64,000 nucleotides of DNA from Balaenoptera acutorostrata (lineage: Eukaryota > Chordata > Mammalia > Artiodactyla > Balaenopteridae): NCBI RefSeq assembly GCF_949987535.1, contig NW_026646030.1:248001-312000 (forward strand). Direction: 5' to 3'. Positions 61,788 to 64,000 of this stretch are shown here, piece after piece. The stretch's first letter is position 1; every line of letters starts with the position of its first letter. A model generated the notes under the pieces. It made no database searches and had not been told where the DNA came from. It worked only from the letters and a program-made list of their open reading frames with translations. Both the position numbers and the translations under genes were made by a program.

Positions 61788-63546
61788 CTAGTAGCAGCAC
61801 GATGTGTGGATTTAGGTACGACGATTCTAAGTGAAATAAGTCACACAGATAAGGACACTTATCATAAGATATCACTTATAGAGGGAATGTAAAAACCGCT
61901 ACACTTGAACTGAATTACAAAAGAGAACAGAGTCACACGTTCAGAAAACACACTATGGCTGCTGAACGGGAAAGGTGAGGTGGGGTGATGCATAAAGCAA
62001 GGGTTTCAAATTAGCTCCGATACCGTTCCATAAACCCAATATGTAGTAGACAAGACCTACTCCTTGCTCAGTGAACTGGCCTCAACACCCCCTATTCACC
62101 GCACAAGAATATATCTGACTAGGAAGAATCTTCAAACCTATGTATTGATATCTCTCTGTAAGTGAGTCAAGGGGGTGTAAAGCGGCATAAACACAGCCGT
62201 GAAAAGCAGCTAAACCCCATTATAAAAAGAAATTACTTTTCAAAACCCGTGAAACAACGACAGTGAAAGAGAGAGAAATTCTTACAAAATTCGTTCAGGG
62301 GCTGTGAAGCAACCTGGATTGACCATATCTAGACCCACAGCTGATTGAGACATAAGGGTGGACACTCTTGGGGCTGAGAGGTTTGGTGAGGTTGCGTGAG
62401 CCAACGCACACACTTTAAAGTAATACTGCATGATACCCATCCCATGGGTCCCAAATCTCCAGGTTCAAGGGCATCTTCCTACGTCGAAAACATGCATGAG
62501 AAACCCAGAAGATGGTACACCGTGTGATTTGGAAAGGTTTCTAAAACGCACCTCATTTCTCATCTCCTTGTGCTCGGGTTCGCCATTCCAGCCGCTTTAC
62601 TCGCCATCTCCCTCCTTGGAGAATCAGCACCTTTAACCTCCTGTTCCGTACAGGTTGCAATTTGTCCTGAGGATGAACGGGAAGAGGGGGAACCAATGAG
62701 AGACTAGCTCTAGGGGTTGGGACAGGCACAGGTCACTCTATTTTCCCATCAGGAAGAAGAATTAACCACAAGCTCAGCCTGCCCCCCAGAACCAGAAGAG
62801 GGCCTGAAGCAATCCTGCACTTTTGCGGCCAGCTCCCAAAAAAGCGACTTGAAAAATGGAGCTCAGGGGCACTGCAATTCACAAAACTGCAGAGTTATAA
62901 ATGATAACTCTCGTCCACAAATATATTGAGGGAAGGCAACGAAGAGGCTTTGAAAGCAAGGCAGAATTGCAGGAAACAGATTTCAGGAGGTAGATTCGAA
63001 TCGCCTTGAAAGCACATTAAAAGTGGCAAAACGTGGACAATGATGCCCTTGGCCAAAAAGGGCGTAAGCGTTTTTTCCTGAATATATTCAGGAAAAAACG
63101 CATACGCCCTTTTTGGCGAACCAAGCAACCTGGAAAGGCAAATCAGCGCTCCAAAGAAGTCTCGCTTCCCAGCGGGCAAAAGGGCCATGCGGAAAAAGTG
63201 TCCAAACCAGAAATGCAGGACCGGCCATGGAGAAATGGGAGCCTTGCTACGCTGATGGGCGGGATGTAAATTGCCAACAGCCACTCTAGAGAAGTGTACG
63301 GTGTGTCCTGAAACATCTAAAAAACACAGCTTGGAGAGCATAGGGCACTTCCACTCATGGGCGTATAAATTGGGAAAACTAAAAATCAGCAAGACACAGG
63401 CACCCCAAAGTTTAGGGCTGCTCTGTTGACAAGAACCCCCACTTCATTACACCTTAAATATCCTAGGAAAGAGAAAAGTGGATAATGAAGTTGTGGCCCT
63501 CATGTACAATGGAATATCACTCAGCCATGAAATCCACGTCATAAGG
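61788..63546 (+). repeat. Satellite unit 36 (B, c haplotype, 1759 bp, twin of unit 30)
   Basis: Shares the private variants of unit 30. Differs at few sites, for example 'gcgacttgaaaaatgg' and 'gtggccctcatg'. Confidence 0.95.
63049..63120. repeat. Palindrome, unit 36 (2 mismatched pairs)
   Basis: gtaagcg left arm and ggcgaa right end. Confidence 0.93.
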
Positions 63547-64000
63547 CTAGTACCGGCACGATGAGTGGATTTAGGTACGACGATTCTAAGTGAAATAAGT
63601 CACACAGAAAAAGACACTTATCATAAGATATCACTTATAGAGGGAATGTAAAAACCGCTACACTTGAACTGAATTACAAAACACAACAGAGTCACACGTT
63701 CAGAAAACACACTATGGCTGCTGAACGGGAAAGGTGAGGTGGGGTGATGCATAAAACAAGGGTTTCAAATTAGCTCCGATACCGTTTCATAAACCCAATA
63801 TGTAGTAGACAAGACCTACTCCTTGCTCAGTGAACTGGCCTCAACACCCCCTATTCACCGCACAAGAATATATCTGACTAGGAAGAATCTTCAAAACTAT
63901 GTATTGATATCTCTCTGTAAGTGAGTCAAGGGGGTGTAAAGCAGCATAAACACAGGCGTGAAAAGCAGCTAAACCCCATTATAAAAAGAAATTACTTTTC
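63547..64000 (+). repeat. Satellite unit 37 (B, partial, 454 bp)
   Basis: Left quarter of a unit cut by the window end. Matches unit 31 in 'acacaacagag', 'ccgtttcataaac' and 'ttcaaaactatg'. Confidence 0.95.

Larger units (their letters stand above)
1..64000 (+). repeat. L1-derived ~1760-bp tandem satellite array (probable common cetacean satellite)
   Basis: The landmark 'gcacgatgagtgg' (one-base variants in some units) and all flanking sequence recur every 1758-1806 bp through the whole window, always in the same orientation, giving 36 full units and one partial. Neither end of the array is reached. Length classes have visible causes: 1764 bp carries an extra 4 bp (taaa, as at 851-854), 1759 bp lacks one A after the palindrome, and 1805/1806 bp carries a poly-A insertion. 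Established knowledge, recalled and not searched: a ~1.75-kb satellite derived from L1 is the common highly repetitive component of cetacean heterochromatin. Assignment to that family rests on length, L1 content and tandem organisation. No gene is seen anywhere in the array. Confidence 0.93.

Noticed and set aside
1..64000. CRISPR-like or bacterial repeat array, or prokaryotic hairpin terminators at the palindromes
   Set aside because: Units of 1.76 kb with no short repeat/spacer alternation and no genes; L1 content shows a mammalian source.
1..64000. Telomeric or GGGTTA-type satellite tracts
   Set aside because: No tandem runs of such hexamers are present; isolated 'tttaggg' is part of the unit.
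1..64000. Array as a pure assembly artefact
   Set aside because: Units carry distinct, ordered private variants and exact length classes, which looping errors would not create. Local duplications (units 2/5, 25/26) could still be affected and should be checked with spanning reads.

Overview
The window is a single head-to-tail tandem satellite array. I find no protein-coding gene, RNA gene, CRISPR array or prokaryotic operon signal. Cutting at a conserved 'ctag' landmark, it divides into 36 complete units and one partial unit (63547-64000), all in the same orientation. Unit lengths are 1758-1764 bp, or 1805-1806 bp in four units carrying a poly-A insertion. The open reading frames that recur in each unit run on both strands through the same palindrome and change with unit subtype. 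I treat them as by-products of the repeat.

Organism. Much of each unit aligns, as I recall the consensus, with the 3' end of a mammalian LINE-1 of the kind found in cetartiodactyls: distal ORF2, 3' UTR and a terminal AATAAA-like stretch. A ~1760-bp L1-derived tandem satellite fits the 'common cetacean satellite' described by Arnason and co-workers, whose L1 origin was noted by Kapitonov and co-workers. From memory, that satellite is about 1.75 kb in baleen whales and some toothed whales and about 1.58 kb in dolphins. A whale of the ~1.75-kb class is therefore the best guess; no database search was run.

Layout. Units 1-10 and the 5' part of unit 11 (1 to ~18.9 kb) belong to subfamily A. The 3' part of unit 11 through unit 37 belong to subfamily B. 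The switch lies inside unit 11, at or just downstream of its palindrome. Every complete unit carries a 71-72-bp palindrome with no spacer, perfect in 16 of 36 units and inserted within L1-like sequence. Four B units (18, 21, 24, 33) carry a T plus ~30 A, flanked by 15-bp direct repeats, which looks like retroposition of a bare poly-A tail.

Higher-order structure. A duplication at 5288 bp links units 2 and 5. Units 7-9 have nearly identical 3' halves. A dimeric block at 3519 bp covers units 12-15. A trimeric higher-order repeat of ~5325 bp covers units 16-24 and carries the poly-A insertion in every third unit. A six-unit (10,602-bp) duplication links units 30-31 to 36-37. B units carry one of two linked right-half haplotypes, P (perfect palindrome) and c (changed palindrome plus a 1-bp deletion), interleaved along the array. 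This pattern fits unequal exchange and gene conversion acting on a heterochromatic satellite.
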